Part shown: piece by piece, positions 36,782 through 47,003 of the stretch
How the letters are laid out: every line of letters begins with the position of its first letter
How positions within the stretch are numbered: the stretch's first letter is position 1
NCBI RefSeq assembly: GCF_015667795.1
Contig: NZ_JADPEL010000008.1
Span: 62,001-126,000, forward strand
Origin: Clostridium sp. D53t1_180928_C8
GTDB lineage: Bacteria; Bacillota; Clostridia; Clostridiales; Clostridiaceae
Reading direction: 5' to 3'
Length of the DNA stretch: 64,000 nucleotides
Program-made: the position numbers and the translations under genes
The notes under the pieces: generated by a model
What the model was told of the DNA's origin: nothing
Database searches by the model: none
The model's input: only the letters and a program-made list of their open reading frames with translations

Positions 36782-38881
36782 TTATTCAGTTATCTCTTCT
36801 TGTGGAAGAGCATCTTTTCTTGAAAGGTTAATTCTTCCTTGAGCATCTATTTCAGTTACCTTAACTAAAATTTCATCTCCAACAGATACAATATCTTCAA
36901 CCTTTTCTACTCTCTTCTTATCTAATTTAGAAATATGACAAAGTCCTTCTTTATTAGGTAAAATTTCAATAAATGCTCCAAATGCAGCTATTTTAGTTAC
37001 TTTTCCTAAATAAACTTCACCAGCTTGAACTTCCTTAGTTAATCCTTCTATAATTCTGATAGCTTCATTTACACCATCATGATCAGCAGATGAAACAAAT
37101 ACTGTACCATCTTCTTTTATATCAATCTTAACACCTGTATCAGCTATTATCTTATTAATAACCTTACCACCAGCTCCAATTACATCTCTTATCTTTTCTG
37201 GATCTATTGAAATCGTAGATGTTTTTGGTGCAAATTTAGAAACCTCTGTTCTTGGTGTTGGTATACATTCATTAATTTTATCTAAAATGTGTAATCTAGC
37301 TTTTCTTGCATTCTTAATTGCAGTTTCAATTACATTAAAGCTTAATCCTTTAATCTTAGTATCAACTTGAATTGAAGTTATCCCTTCAGTTGTACCAGCT
37401 ACTTTAAAGTCCATATCTCCAAAGAAATCTTCAATTCCTTGGATATCTGTTAAAACTTCTTCTTCAGCTAAATCTTCTGATGTTATAAGTCCCATTGCAA
37501 TACCTGCTGCTGGTCTCTTTATTGGAACCCCTGCGTCTAATAATGCTAATGTTGATCCACAAACAGAAGCTTGAGAAGTTGATCCATTAGAACTTAATAC
37601 TTCTGATACTAATCTAATTGTGTATGGGAATTCTTCTTCCGAAGGAATAAGTGGTTCTAAAGCTCTTTCCGCTAAAGCTCCATGACCTATTTCTCTTCTA
37701 CCTGGACCTCTTAATGGTCTAACTTCTCCTACTGAGTAAGCTGGGAAGTTATAGTGATGCATATATCTCTTAGATTCTGTTTCACCAATACCATCTATTA
37801 TTTGAATATCTCCAACAGCTCCTAATGTAGCTACTGTCATAACTTGAGTTAATCCTCTTGTAAATAATCCTGTTCCGTGAGTTCTTGGAAGTAAATCAAC
37901 TTCACAAGTAATCTTTCTTATTTCATCGAAAGCTCTTCCATCAGGTCTTCTAGAGTGATTTAAAAGCATATCTCTAACTACTTCTTTTTGCATGTTATAC
38001 ACTATTTCTTTAGAGTCTGCAAAATTGTCAGGATACTTTTCAGCAAATTCTTCAGTTATTTTATCGTTTACTGCATCCATTGCTGCGTTTCTTTCATCCT
38101 TATCAGTAATCCACATAGCTTCTTTAATCATTTCACCTGCGAATTCTTTAATATCTTTTGTAAGGTCTGCATCCGGTTTATAAAGAACAGGTTCATCCTT
38201 TTCTTTTCCGAACTTAGCCATAGCTTCTTCTTGGAAAGCAACTATATCTTGACACTTTTCAAAACCATATTCAATTGCTTTAATCATTGTTTCTTCTGGT
38301 ATTTCGTCTCCACCAGCTTCAATCATCATAACTCTGTCTTTAGTTGCACAAACAGTTAATTGAAGAATACTTTCTTCTCTTTCTTTTGATGTTGGGTTTA
38401 AAACAAAATTTCCATCTATAAGACCTACTTGCACTGCTGCAACCGGGTTAGTGAAAGGAATACTTGATATAGATAATGCCATTGATGCAGCATTAATTGC
38501 TAGAATTTCTGGTAAGTTATCTTGTTCTACTGATACAACTGTACAAACCACTTGAACATCATTTCTATATCCCTTAGGGAATAATGGTCTTAATGGTCTA
38601 TCTACAGCTCTTCCGAAAAGAATTGCATTTTCTGAAGGTCTACCTTCTCTTTTTATAAATCCACCTGGTATTTTACCAACTGCATATAATCTTTCTTCAT
38701 ATTCAACACTTAATGGGAAGAAATCTATTCCATCTCTTGGTTTTTCTGAAGCATTAACATTTGTTAATATTACTGTATCTCCATAGCTCATAAAAATAGC
38801 TGCATTTGATAACATTCCTACTCTACCAAATTCAACTTTCATATTTCTACCAGCTATATTTTTTTCTAGTATATTAGTCAT
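36782..38881 (-). CDS. pnp: Polynucleotide phosphorylase
   Basis: 699 residues. Two RNase PH domains (about 10-220 and 310-530), a KH domain with [14 protein letters not shown] (about 560) and an S1 domain ([19 protein letters not shown], about 620-690). Phosphorolytic 3'-5' mRNA decay in the degradosome. GGGAGG precedes the ATG. It follows rpsO as in most bacteria, with a hairpin between them. Confidence 0.98.
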   Translation of the reverse strand: MTNILEKNIAGRNMKVEFGRVGMLSNAAIFMSYGDTVILTNVNASEKPRDGIDFFPLSVEYEERLYAVGKIPGGFIKREGRPSENAILFGRAVDRPLRPLFPKGYRNDVQVVCTVVSVEQDNLPEILAINAASMALSISSIPFTNPVAAVQVGLIDGNFVLNPTSKEREESILQLTVCATKDRVMMIEAGGDEIPEETMIKAIEYGFEKCQDIVAFQEEAMAKFGKEKDEPVLYKPDADLTKDIKEFAGEMIKEAMWITDKDERNAAMDAVNDKITEEFAEKYPDNFADSKEIVYNMQKEVVRDMLLNHSRRPDGRAFDEIRKITCEVDLLPRTHGTGLFTRGLTQVMTVATLGAVGDIQIIDGIGETESKRYMHHYNFPAYSVGEVRPLRGPGRREIGHGALAERALEPLIPSEEEFPYTIRLVSEVLSSNGSTSQASVCGSTLALLDAGVPIKRPAAGIAMGLITSEDLAEEEVLTDIQGIEDFFGDMDFKVAGTTEGITSIQVDTKIKGLSFNVIETAIKNARKARLHILDKINECIPTPRTEVSKFAPKTSTISIDPEKIRDVIGAGGKVINKIIADTGVKIDIKEDGTVFVSSADHDGVNEAIRIIEGLTKEVQAGEVYLGKVTKIAAFGAFIEILPNKEGLCHISKLDKKRVEKVEDIVSVGDEILVKVTEIDAQGRINLSRKDALPQEEITE

Positions 38882-38936
38882 TTAATAACCTCCCTTCAGG
38901 TTTTACGGTTCTACTAATTTAATTTTTTTAAAATAA

Positions 38937-38959
38937 TAGAGCGGATAAAACCCGCTCTA
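38937..38959 (-). terminator. rpsO-pnp intergenic hairpin
   Basis: TAGAGCGG and CCGCTCTA around ATAAAAC, then T-rich sequence on the minus strand. Could be a partial terminator or a 3' stabilising hairpin for rpsO, with pnp partly read through. Confidence 0.75.
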
Positions 38960-38965
38960 TAAAGA

Positions 38966-39229
38966 CTATCTTCTTAAGCCTAATTGTGCTATTATAGCTC
39001 TGTATCTTTCGATATCTTGATCAGCTAAGTAATTTAAAAGACCTCTTCTTTGTCCAACCATCATTAAAAGACCTCTTCTTGAGTGGTGGTCTTTTTTGTG
39101 AACTTTTAAGTGTCCAGTTAATGAGTTGATTCTTTCAGTTAAAAGAGCGATTTGAACTTCTGGTGAACCAGTGTCTCCTTCGTGTCTTCCGTATTGTTTG
39201 ATTAATTCTTGCTTTCTTATTGCGTCCAT
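38966..39229 (-). CDS. rpsO: 30S ribosomal protein S15
   Basis: 87 residues from the ATG at 39229 (GGAGGTGTCATT just upstream); a longer in-frame start 57 bases earlier is rejected because S15 proteins begin near [10 protein letters not shown]. Signature [17 protein letters not shown] and [17 protein letters not shown]. Binds the central domain of 16S rRNA. Confidence 0.97.
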   Translation of the reverse strand: MDAIRKQELIKQYGRHEGDTGSPEVQIALLTERINSLTGHLKVHKKDHHSRRGLLMMVGQRRGLLNYLADQDIERYRAIIAQLGLRR

Positions 39230-39406
39230 AATGACACCTCCAGTTAATTTATCCCCTATTTCCAGGAAAAGAGAAATCACCCTCAAATCTTAGAAGTAGG
39301 TTCTTCATGAAATATTATAGCAAAGTAAGTCTATCTTGTAAACATAATTTATAATTTTAAATTTATTTAGATTTTATTATCTAATAATATAAATTTATAA
39401 ATTATT

Positions 39407-40333
39407 TTAGCTAATTACTTTATTACTTTTCTCTGCAAAATTTTTATCTTTTTTTAATTGTTCAATTAATTCATTAATATTATTAAACTTTACTTCATCT
39501 CTAATTCTATCGATAAAATAAACATTAATTTCTTTTCCATATATATCATTACTAAAATCTAAAATATAAGTTTCTACTGTTAATTCTTTCCCATTTACAG
39601 TAGGATTATTCCCTACTGAAGTAATTCCTTTAAAAAATTTTCCATTAACTTCTACATTTGTATAATAAACACCTTTTTTAGGAATAACTTTTTTTTCATT
39701 TATTTCTAAATTAGCAGTTGGAAATCCTATAGTTCTTCCTAACTTTTTCCCATCTATTACTTTTCCTGAAAGTAGATATGGCCTAGATAGCATATTAAAT
39801 GCTTTTTTTACATTTCCATCTATTAATTCTTTTCTAATAGATGTAGAACTTATTATTTCTGATCCAAGCTTACAAGGCTCCATTACATATAATTCATATT
39901 TATATTCTTCCTGGAACTTTTTCAAAAGCTCAACATCCCCTAAATTTTTATAACCAAACTTAAAATTAAAGCCTACAACAATGCCCCTTGCTTTATAAGT
40001 TTCACATAACCACTTTATAAACTCATCAGGCATCATTTTCATCATCTTATCATCAAAGTCTTTAAATGCTAGTATATCTATACCTTCTTCTTGCAATACT
40101 TTAACCTTTTCTGTATTGGTCATAATAAGTTCTATTTTATTTTTAATATTTATAAATGTTCTAGGATGATTTTTAAAAGTAAAAACTATAGACTTTCCTC
40201 CATTTTCATCAGCTAAACTCTTAACTTTTCTAACTAATGATAAATGACCTAAATGTAATCCATCAAAGCTACCAAGAGCTATATAAGTACTTCTATTTTC
40301 TTCATCCAAAGCCTTATTATCATATATTAGCAT
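39407..40333 (-). CDS. ribF: Bifunctional riboflavin kinase/FAD synthetase
   Basis: 308 residues. N-terminal FMN adenylyltransferase domain with the HxGH-like nucleotidyl motif in ALGSFDGLHLGHLSLV (about 21-36). C-terminal riboflavin kinase with GRTIGFPTANLEI (about 205) and GVYYTNVEVNGK. Makes FMN and FAD. Follows truB by 11 bases, the usual order in the infB operon. Confidence 0.96.
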   Translation of the reverse strand: MLIYDNKALDEENRSTYIALGSFDGLHLGHLSLVRKVKSLADENGGKSIVFTFKNHPRTFINIKNKIELIMTNTEKVKVLQEEGIDILAFKDFDDKMMKMMPDEFIKWLCETYKARGIVVGFNFKFGYKNLGDVELLKKFQEEYKYELYVMEPCKLGSEIISSTSIRKELIDGNVKKAFNMLSRPYLLSGKVIDGKKLGRTIGFPTANLEINEKKVIPKKGVYYTNVEVNGKFFKGITSVGNNPTVNGKELTVETYILDFSNDIYGKEINVYFIDRIRDEVKFNNINELIEQLKKDKNFAEKSNKVIS

Positions 40334-40344
40334 TACTTCTTCTC

Positions 40345-41223
40345 CTATGTGATCAGTAACTTCTCTATTTTAAAGCCAGCGTTATTTCTTTCACCTAGGC
40401 CTATAAAATTATTATTTTCATCATATACTCTATATAATCTATCATTAATAATCTTATCTTTAGTAAATCTATTATCAGCAACTCTTACTCCATTTACAAG
40501 AAGTTTTACATACTTTCCATGAACTATAATAGCTTCATATTTACTTAATGCTTCTTCCATAGTTACAATATAGTCATATATATTTTCTTCTGTTAAATCA
40601 TTAACGTTAATTGATTTACTTTGTTCAAATACAGATGTTTTTGATCTATTTAACTCTGTCATAGTTGCAAAAACACCTAAATTTTCCCCTATATCATAAC
40701 ATAGACTTCTTATATAAGTTCCCTTAGAACATGTAACTTTCATAGAAACATATGGATTATCTATTTTAATATCTTCAATATTATGGATATTTATTAATCT
40801 TCCTTCTCTTTCTACTTCTATTCCTTTTCTAGCTAACTCATAAAGTCTAACACCATTTTGCTTTAATGCTGAATACATAGGTGGAACTTGAGAATATTCC
40901 CCTATAAATTCTTTTATTACAGTCAATATATCATTATCACTTAAATGAGAAGTATCCTTTTCTTCTAAAACTTCACCTTCTAAATCATAAGTAGTTGTCC
41001 TAATTCCCAGCTTAAAAGTAACTTCATATACCTTTTCTGAGTCCATGATATAATCTATTATTTTAGTTGCTCTTCCAATGCATACAGGTAATACCCCTGT
41101 TGCTTCTGGATCTAATGTTCCTGTATGTCCAACCTTTCCTGTTTTAGCTACTTTTTTTATAACTCTAACCACATCAAAAGAGGACATTCCTTTTGGTTTA
41201 AAGATATTTAAAATACCATTCAT
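40345..41223 (-). CDS. truB: tRNA pseudouridine-55 synthase
   Basis: 292 residues. N-terminal KPKGMSSFDVV, and the catalytic Asp in VGHTGTLDPEATGVLPV (about 36-52). C-terminal PUA-like part is present. Makes Psi55 in the T-loop of tRNAs. Spaced 3 bases from the nrnA stop, so translation is probably coupled. Confidence 0.96.
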   Translation of the reverse strand: MNGILNIFKPKGMSSFDVVRVIKKVAKTGKVGHTGTLDPEATGVLPVCIGRATKIIDYIMDSEKVYEVTFKLGIRTTTYDLEGEVLEEKDTSHLSDNDILTVIKEFIGEYSQVPPMYSALKQNGVRLYELARKGIEVEREGRLINIHNIEDIKIDNPYVSMKVTCSKGTYIRSLCYDIGENLGVFATMTELNRSKTSVFEQSKSINVNDLTEENIYDYIVTMEEALSKYEAIIVHGKYVKLLVNGVRVADNRFTKDKIINDRLYRVYDENNNFIGLGERNNAGFKIEKLLIT

Positions 41224-41226
41224 ATC

Positions 41227-42198
41227 TTACAACTCTTTCTGTATTTCATTTAATATTTCATATTTAGCTTCTTCCATTGACATATTTTTGATTTTTATTC
41301 CTGAAGCTCTTATATGACCACCGCCATCAAAGACTTCTGCTATTTTTCTTACATCAACATAACTCTTTGCTCTAAGGCTAGCTTTAACACCATCTTCAAC
41401 TTCTTTTAATAATAATGTTACTTCAACACCTTTAATTTGAAGTCCATAAGATATTATATCTGATGTATCACCTATATCAATTCCTAAATCTTCTGTAAAA
41501 GCTTTATCTAATTCTAATAATGCAACTTTACCATTTAAAATAAGTTGCATATTGCTTAATGCTTTTCCTATTAGCTTTATTCTACTAAAATCCTTATTAT
41601 CAAAAAGGCTTTGGTAAATAAAAGTATTATCTACACCTATTTTCTTTAATGCTGCAGATATTTTATGTGTTCTTTCAGTTACATTAGAATGTCTATATCC
41701 ACCTGTATCCGTTACTATTGAAGTATACATACAAGTTCCTATATCCTTAATAACACTATTTGCTTCATCAAAGTTTATTCCCATTAAATTTAATAACTCA
41801 AATACTATTTCAGCTGTTGCCGCTGCATTTGAATCTATATAATTAATATCACCATATTTATCATTTGAAAGATGATGATCTATATTTACTATTGTGCCAG
41901 TGAATTGTTTTAAATTTGCACTTACTCTCTCTAAATTTCCACAATCAAGAACTACTACAATATCTGTTTCATCGTCAGGTTCTATAATTTCTCCTGTAAC
42001 TTCATCAGATCCTTTTAAGAATTTCAAATTATCTGATAATGTATCCTTTGATAATATGTAACAATCCTTGTTTAAACTTTTTAAAGCGTTAAAAAGTGCA
42101 AGAACACTACCTACCGCATCACCATCTGGTGATACATGGTAGGTAATGCCTATCTTTTTGCCTTCTAATATAAACTTAGCAATTTGACCTAGTGTCAT
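41227..42198 (-). CDS. nrnA: DHH phosphoesterase, NrnA-like nanoRNase/pAp phosphatase
   Basis: 323 residues. DHH motif in NIDHHLSNDKYGDINYID, metal site HVSPDGDAVGSVLAL, and the DHHA1 glycine-rich GGGHIRASG near the C-terminus. Degrades 2-5-mer RNAs and pAp. Begins 1 base after the rbfA stop. A second DHH protein is encoded at 53663-54625. Confidence 0.93.
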   Translation of the reverse strand: MTLGQIAKFILEGKKIGITYHVSPDGDAVGSVLALFNALKSLNKDCYILSKDTLSDNLKFLKGSDEVTGEIIEPDDETDIVVVLDCGNLERVSANLKQFTGTIVNIDHHLSNDKYGDINYIDSNAAATAEIVFELLNLMGINFDEANSVIKDIGTCMYTSIVTDTGGYRHSNVTERTHKISAALKKIGVDNTFIYQSLFDNKDFSRIKLIGKALSNMQLILNGKVALLELDKAFTEDLGIDIGDTSDIISYGLQIKGVEVTLLLKEVEDGVKASLRAKSYVDVRKIAEVFDGGGHIRASGIKIKNMSMEEAKYEILNEIQKEL

Positions 42199-42199
42199 A

Positions 42200-42550
42200 T
42201 TACTTATCTTTTACCTTTTGAATTAATTCTTCAATATGCATTCCATAATTTATTGAATCATCAAGTTCAAATATTATTTGAGGATTGTATCTTAAATTAA
42301 TTCTTTGACCTATTTCTTTTCTAATATATCCACTAGCATTTTTTAAAGCAACAAATGTATTGTTCTTTTCTTCATCATCTTTTCCAAATATACTTACAAA
42401 TACCTTTGCGTATCTTAAGTCTTTAGTTACTTTTACATCAGTAACTGATACCATAGCAGTAAGTCTTGGATCTTTTATTTCATTTCTTATTATATTACTA
42501 ATTTCTCTTTTTACTTCTTCGTTTATTCTTCCGCCTCTATAGTTAGCCAT
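42200..42550 (-). CDS. rbfA: Ribosome-binding factor A
   Basis: 116 residues, the KH-like RbfA fold: RINEEVKREISNIIRNEIKD at the start, then VTKDLRYAKVFVSIFG and IRKEIGQRINLRYNP. Cold-adaptation factor for 30S maturation. 12 bases downstream of infB. Confidence 0.97.
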   Translation of the reverse strand: MANYRGGRINEEVKREISNIIRNEIKDPRLTAMVSVTDVKVTKDLRYAKVFVSIFGKDDEEKNNTFVALKNASGYIRKEIGQRINLRYNPQIIFELDDSINYGMHIEELIQKVKDK

Positions 42551-42562
42551 TTAAAACACCTC

Positions 42563-44626
42563 TTAAAGCTCTTTTCTTTTAATAGCTTCCATTGTAAATG
42601 ATTCTATAATATCGCCTTCTTTAAGGTCGTTGAATTTCTCAACACTTAAACCACACTCATAACCTTTAGCTACTTCTTTGGCATCATCTTTAAATCTCTT
42701 TAAAGAAGCTAATGTTGATTCAAATATTACGATACCATCTCTAATTACTCTTACTTCAGAATTTCTTACAATCTTGCCGTCGATAACATAGCATCCTGCT
42801 ATAGTTCCTACGTTTGAAATCTTATATGTCATTCTTACTTCAGCTTTACCATTTACAACTTCTTTATATTCTGGATCAAGCATACCAATCATAGCTGTCT
42901 TAACATCTTCAATTGCATCATATATAATTCTATATGTCTTAATTTCAATGTTTTCTTTTTCTGATTGAACCATTGCATTTCCATCAGGTCTAACGTTAAA
43001 TCCAATTACTAAAGCATTTGAAGCTGCAGCAAGTGTAACGTCTGTTTCTGTTATAGCACCAACAGCCCCATGAATTACTCTTACTTTAACATCATCAGTA
43101 GATAATTTTTCTAAAGATTGTCTTATTGCTTCTACTGAACCTTGAACGTCAGCTTTAACAACTATAGCTAATTCTTTAACTTTTCCTTCTTGAATTTGAC
43201 TATATAAGTCTTCTAATGAAACTCTGTTTGAAGCTTGGTGACTATCCGCTTTAATTTTTTGCTTTCTTAAGTCAGCCATATTTCTTGCAGTTTTTTCATC
43301 TTTACAAACTATAAACCTATCACCTGCAGATGGAACTTCAGAAAGACCTAATATTTCAACTGGAATAGATGGTCCAGCACTCTTTATTTTCTTACCCATA
43401 TCATCAAACATAGCTCTTATTCTACCATAAGTAGTACCAACTAAGATTGAATCTCCTACATTTAATGTACCATTTTGGATAAGTAAAGATGCAACTGCTC
43501 CTCTACCTTTATCTAATTTAGCTTCAATTACAGTACCTTTTGCTTTTCTATTTGCATCAGCTTTTAACTCTTGCATTTCAGATGTTAATAATACCATTTC
43601 TAGTAAGCTTTCTAGGTTTTCACCAGTCTTAGCTGAAACTGGAACACAAATAGTATCTCCACCCCAGTCTTCTGAAACTAAACCATGTTCAGTTAATTCT
43701 TGTTTAACTCTATCAATATTAGCTCCCGGTCTATCAATTTTGTTGATAGCAACTATCATAGGTACCTCGGCTGCTTTACAGTGGTTTATAGCTTCTTTAG
43801 TTTGTGGCATTATACCATCATCAGCTGCAACAACTAATATAACTATATCAGTAACTTGAGCTCCTCTGGCTCTCATAGCTGTGAAAGCTTCATGTCCTGG
43901 AGTATCTAAGAATGTAATTTTTTCTCCATTTAATGATACTGTGTAAGCACCAATATGTTGAGTTATTCCACCGGCTTCACTTGCTGTAACTTTTGCATGT
44001 CTTATAGCATCTAAAAGTGAAGTCTTACCATGGTCAACGTGACCCATGATTGTTACTATTGGTGGTCTCTTTTCTAAGTTTTCTTCAACAATATCTGTTT
44101 CTTCTTCGAATGCTTCTAACTCAGTTTCTTCTTCTTTTCTTTCAACTAAAACTTCATATTTTTCACAAAGTTTTTCAGCTGTAGCGAAGTCTATTTCTTG
44201 GTTAACACCAGCCATTACGCCTATAAATATTAAATTCTTAATAACGTCATTTGTTGGCTTACCTAGCTTTTCGCATAATTCTTTAACTGTTATTGTTTCA
44301 CCAATTTCAATTACTCCACATGCAGCTTCAGCATTTCTTTCAACTTCTTCTTGCTCTAATTCCTTTTTAGTCTTTTTCTTTTTTCTTACGCCTTTATTAA
44401 GTGATTCAGCAAGTTCGTCTTCATATTCATCAACTAAACTTTTCTTACCTTCTTCTGAAGTGTTTGTATCACCTAATAATTCTTTTATTAGTGTTGCGTC
44501 TTCATCTTCTATTACACTCATATGATTTTTAACTTCAACACCAAATTCTTCCATTAATAAATTTATTAAATCTTTTGAGCTCACATTAAGCTCTTTTGCC
44601 AATTCATATACTCTAATCTTTGACAA
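42563..44626 (-). CDS. infB: Translation initiation factor IF-2
   Basis: About 687 residues. Short N-terminal IF2-N helices ([16 protein letters not shown]), a second IF2-N module, then the GTPase: [26 protein letters not shown]. Domains II-IV follow. The linker is short and lysine/glutamate-rich. The likely start is TTG at 44626, with GGGGGTGA ahead; a GTG nine bases upstream overlaps that ribosome site. Confidence 0.97.
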   Translation of the reverse strand: MSKIRVYELAKELNVSSKDLINLLMEEFGVEVKNHMSVIEDEDATLIKELLGDTNTSEEGKKSLVDEYEDELAESLNKGVRKKKKTKKELEQEEVERNAEAACGVIEIGETITVKELCEKLGKPTNDVIKNLIFIGVMAGVNQEIDFATAEKLCEKYEVLVERKEEETELEAFEEETDIVEENLEKRPPIVTIMGHVDHGKTSLLDAIRHAKVTASEAGGITQHIGAYTVSLNGEKITFLDTPGHEAFTAMRARGAQVTDIVILVVAADDGIMPQTKEAINHCKAAEVPMIVAINKIDRPGANIDRVKQELTEHGLVSEDWGGDTICVPVSAKTGENLESLLEMVLLTSEMQELKADANRKAKGTVIEAKLDKGRGAVASLLIQNGTLNVGDSILVGTTYGRIRAMFDDMGKKIKSAGPSIPVEILGLSEVPSAGDRFIVCKDEKTARNMADLRKQKIKADSHQASNRVSLEDLYSQIQEGKVKELAIVVKADVQGSVEAIRQSLEKLSTDDVKVRVIHGAVGAITETDVTLAAASNALVIGFNVRPDGNAMVQSEKENIEIKTYRIIYDAIEDVKTAMIGMLDPEYKEVVNGKAEVRMTYKISNVGTIAGCYVIDGKIVRNSEVRVIRDGIVIFESTLASLKRFKDDAKEVAKGYECGLSVEKFNDLKEGDIIESFTMEAIKRKEL

Positions 44627-44641
44627 TAAAATCACCCCCGG

Positions 44642-44956
44642 TTAATTTCTTCCTTCTTCATTTTGGTACAAGGATATTAACTTTTCAGCCATATTTTTAT
44701 CTATTATAGCTAAAACTTTTATTTCCTCTCTTCCAATTGGGTTGCCTAGTTCTTCCTTAGAAAAGCCTTCTATAAGAGGAATTTTCTTTTCAGCACAATG
44801 ATTTCTAAACTTCTTTTTTGTACTATTAGAAGCATCATCACTTAGTATAACAAGATAAAAACTACGTCTATTTCGTTGTTCATCACATTTGCTATACCCC
44901 TCTATTAAATTTCCTGATCTTTTCGCAAGACCTAAAAAATTAAAAAACTTATTCAT
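44642..44956 (-). CDS. ylxQ: YlxQ, L7Ae-family RNA-binding protein
   Basis: 104 residues of L7Ae/L30e fold: FLGLAKRSGNLIEGYSKCDE, VILSDDASNSTKKKFRNHC. Probably a kink-turn RNA binder linked to translation; exact target unknown. Overlaps the ylxR end by 8 bases. Confidence 0.92.
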   Translation of the reverse strand: MNKFFNFLGLAKRSGNLIEGYSKCDEQRNRRSFYLVILSDDASNSTKKKFRNHCAEKKIPLIEGFSKEELGNPIGREEIKVLAIIDKNMAEKLISLYQNEEGRN

Positions 44957-45215
44957 TAACTATCTCTTCCCTTAATCTGTTGTATATTTCTTCATCTATT
45001 GCAACATCAAGGTTTCTACTTAATCTCTTTGCCTTAAATGCTTTTTCTAAACATTCAATGCTCTTACAAATATAAGCACCTCTACCTGATTTCTTTCCTG
45101 TTAAGTCAACAGAAACTTCACCATCTTGACTTTTTACAACTCTGATAAGCTCTTTTTTAGGCTTCATTTCCATACAGCCAGTGCACATTCTTAAAGGTAT
45201 TTTCTTTACTTTCAT
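44949..45215 (-). CDS. ylxR: YlxR (RnpM), RNase P-modulating protein
   Basis: 88 residues. Signature RMCTGCMEMKPKKELIRVV and GRGAYICKSIECLEKAFKAK. Known to bind RNase P RNA in Bacillus (RnpM). Placed between nusA and ylxQ, as normal for this operon. Confidence 0.93.
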   Translation of the reverse strand: MKVKKIPLRMCTGCMEMKPKKELIRVVKSQDGEVSVDLTGKKSGRGAYICKSIECLEKAFKAKRLSRNLDVAIDEEIYNRLREEIVNE

Positions 45216-45228
45216 AAAAAAATCCCCC

Positions 45229-46287
45229 TTATTCCTCTATTGCTTCAGCTTGTGACTTACTCTTTATATCAATCTTCCAGTTAGTTAGCTTAGCAGCTAA
45301 TCTAACATTTTGACCTTCTTTTCCAATAGCAAGTGATAATTGATTATCATCTACGATAACCTTAGCTGATTTTGCATCTTCATCAACTGTTACACTTACT
45401 ACTTTTGCTGGGCTTAAAGAACTTGCTATAAATTCTTCTGGGTTTTTACTCCATTTAATTATATCTATTTTTTCGCCCTTAAGTTCATTTACTATGTTTT
45501 GAACTCTTGCACCCTTAGGTCCAACACAAGCTCCCATAGGATCAACATTTTCATCATGAGATACTACAGCAATTTTGCTTCTTGATCCTGCTTCTCTTGA
45601 GATACTCTTTATTTCAACAACACCCTCATATATTTCTGGAACTTCTAATTCAAATAGTCTCTTCACTAATCCTGGATGAGTTCTAGATACTATTATTTGA
45701 GCACCCTTAGAAGTATTTTTAACTTCTACAACATATAATTTAATTTTTTCATTAAATTTATACTTTTCTCTTGGAATTTGCTCATTAGGTCCTATTGCTG
45801 TTTCAAGCTTACCAATGTTAACAAAAACATTTCCTTTATCTTCTCTTAAAACTGTTCCAGTAATAATATCATATTCTTTTTCTTTATATTCATTATATAT
45901 TATACTTCTTTCAGCTTCTCTTATTCTTTGAGTTACTACACCCTTTGCAAGCTGTGCTGCAACTCTTCCAAAATTCTTTGGAGTAACTTCAAAATCAACC
46001 ACATCATCTAAATCATATGTAGGCTTTATTTCTTGTGCTTCTTCTAATCCAATTTCAGTAACAGTATCAAAAACTTCTTCAACTACAATTTTTTGAGAGT
46101 ATACATGTATTTCTCCAGTTTCTCTATCAATTGTTACCTTTACATTTTGAGCAGAAGATGTTGGTCCAGCATAATTTTTCTTATACGCTGCAACTAACGC
46201 ATCCTCAATTGTTGTAAATAATAAATCTTCACTAATACCTTTATCTTTTACTATTTCTTTAAGAGCACCTATAAACTCTTGGTTCAT
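45229..46287 (-). CDS. nusA: Transcription termination/antitermination protein NusA
   Basis: 352 residues, the Gram-positive short form lacking the acidic C-terminal repeats of E. coli NusA. N-terminal RNA-polymerase-binding helices, S1 domain (about 135-200) and two KH domains, with GACVGPKGARVQNIV and LAIGKEGQNVRLAAKLT. Binds RNA polymerase and modulates pausing and termination. Confidence 0.97.
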   Translation of the reverse strand: MNQEFIGALKEIVKDKGISEDLLFTTIEDALVAAYKKNYAGPTSSAQNVKVTIDRETGEIHVYSQKIVVEEVFDTVTEIGLEEAQEIKPTYDLDDVVDFEVTPKNFGRVAAQLAKGVVTQRIREAERSIIYNEYKEKEYDIITGTVLREDKGNVFVNIGKLETAIGPNEQIPREKYKFNEKIKLYVVEVKNTSKGAQIIVSRTHPGLVKRLFELEVPEIYEGVVEIKSISREAGSRSKIAVVSHDENVDPMGACVGPKGARVQNIVNELKGEKIDIIKWSKNPEEFIASSLSPAKVVSVTVDEDAKSAKVIVDDNQLSLAIGKEGQNVRLAAKLTNWKIDIKSKSQAEAIEE

Positions 46288-46304
46288 CTTAAATACCCTC
46301 CTTA

Positions 46305-46763
46305 CTATATTTCCCCTTCAATATTTGCACTTTTTATTTTATCTTTTGGTATGCTTATTAAAGTGTCCGCTTCAATTATTATATTATTTTCATTAACTTC
46401 CTTTAAAATACCCTTAACATTTTTCTTTCCATCGATGGCTTTTGTAAACTTAACCATTACTTCTCTACCTATAAATCTTTTGTAGTGAGCTTCAGTAAAT
46501 ATAGTTCTATTTAAGCCTGGTGATGAAACTTCTAAGAAATAAGCTTCAGGTATAGGATCTTTTTCATCCATAATATCACTTACTCTTCTTGAAAGTGCTT
46601 CACAATCATTTAAAGTGATTCCGCCTTCTTTTTCTATATATATTCTTAAATAATATTCTCCATTTTCCTTAACATATTCAATATGGTATATTTCATAGTT
46701 AAGTTCATCTGCTATGGGTTTAACCATTTCATAAATTTGAGTAACTAAGGCATCAATTTTCAT
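46305..46763 (-). CDS. rimP: Ribosome maturation factor RimP
   Basis: 152 residues from ATG 46763 with AGGAGG 9 bases upstream; an in-frame start 18 bases earlier overlaps that site. Signature LRIYIEKEGGITLNDCEALS and YFLEVSSPGLNR. Acts in 30S assembly. First gene of the rimP-nusA-infB operon. Confidence 0.96.
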   Translation of the reverse strand: MKIDALVTQIYEMVKPIADELNYEIYHIEYVKENGEYYLRIYIEKEGGITLNDCEALSRRVSDIMDEKDPIPEAYFLEVSSPGLNRTIFTEAHYKRFIGREVMVKFTKAIDGKKNVKGILKEVNENNIIIEADTLISIPKDKIKSANIEGEI

Positions 46764-46820
46764 AATTATCCTCCTTTGCAATATTCAGTTTTTAAGTAAT
46801 TTAAAAAATAGGTATGCAAA

Positions 46821-46878
46821 AACGCAACTAAAAAGTAGTTGCGTTCAAATAGAAAGAGCGGGAACAAGCCCCACTCTT
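46821..46878 (-). promoter_or_regulatory. Two-hairpin leader (possible attenuator) of rimP-nusA operon
   Basis: In transcript order, AAGAGTGGGGCTTG..CCCGCTCTT (46878-46854), then AACGCAACTA..TAGTTGCGTT (46845-46821) followed by a T5 run. The second is a plausible intrinsic terminator placed between promoter and first gene; the first is a GC-rich hairpin with conserved-looking purine loop. Together they suggest premature termination control, possibly by NusA itself. Confidence 0.6.
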
Positions 46879-46913
46879 CATTTTCTAGCTATTAGTAAAT
46901 TACTTCTTAATAC

Positions 46914-46942
46914 ATTCTAGCATACTTTACTAACAAATACAA
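46914..46942 (-). promoter_or_regulatory. Promoter of the rimP-nusA-infB operon
   Basis: Minus strand TTGTAT (46942-46937), 17-base spacer, extended -10 TGCTAGAAT (TAGAAT at 46919-46914). Transcription would begin just upstream of the GC-rich hairpin. Confidence 0.7.
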
Positions 46943-47003
46943 GGGGCTATAGCAACATTTAAGTTCCCCCATTTAAAACTTGCCCAAATTTGTATTTTTT
47001 TAT

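Noticed and set aside
37988-38359. Plus-strand frames opposite pnp
   Set aside because: Fully inside the conserved pnp coding region; Phe/Ser-rich shadow.
44046-44525. 159-codon plus-strand frame opposite infB
   Set aside because: Serine-rich shadow of the charged infB linker, no ribosome site.
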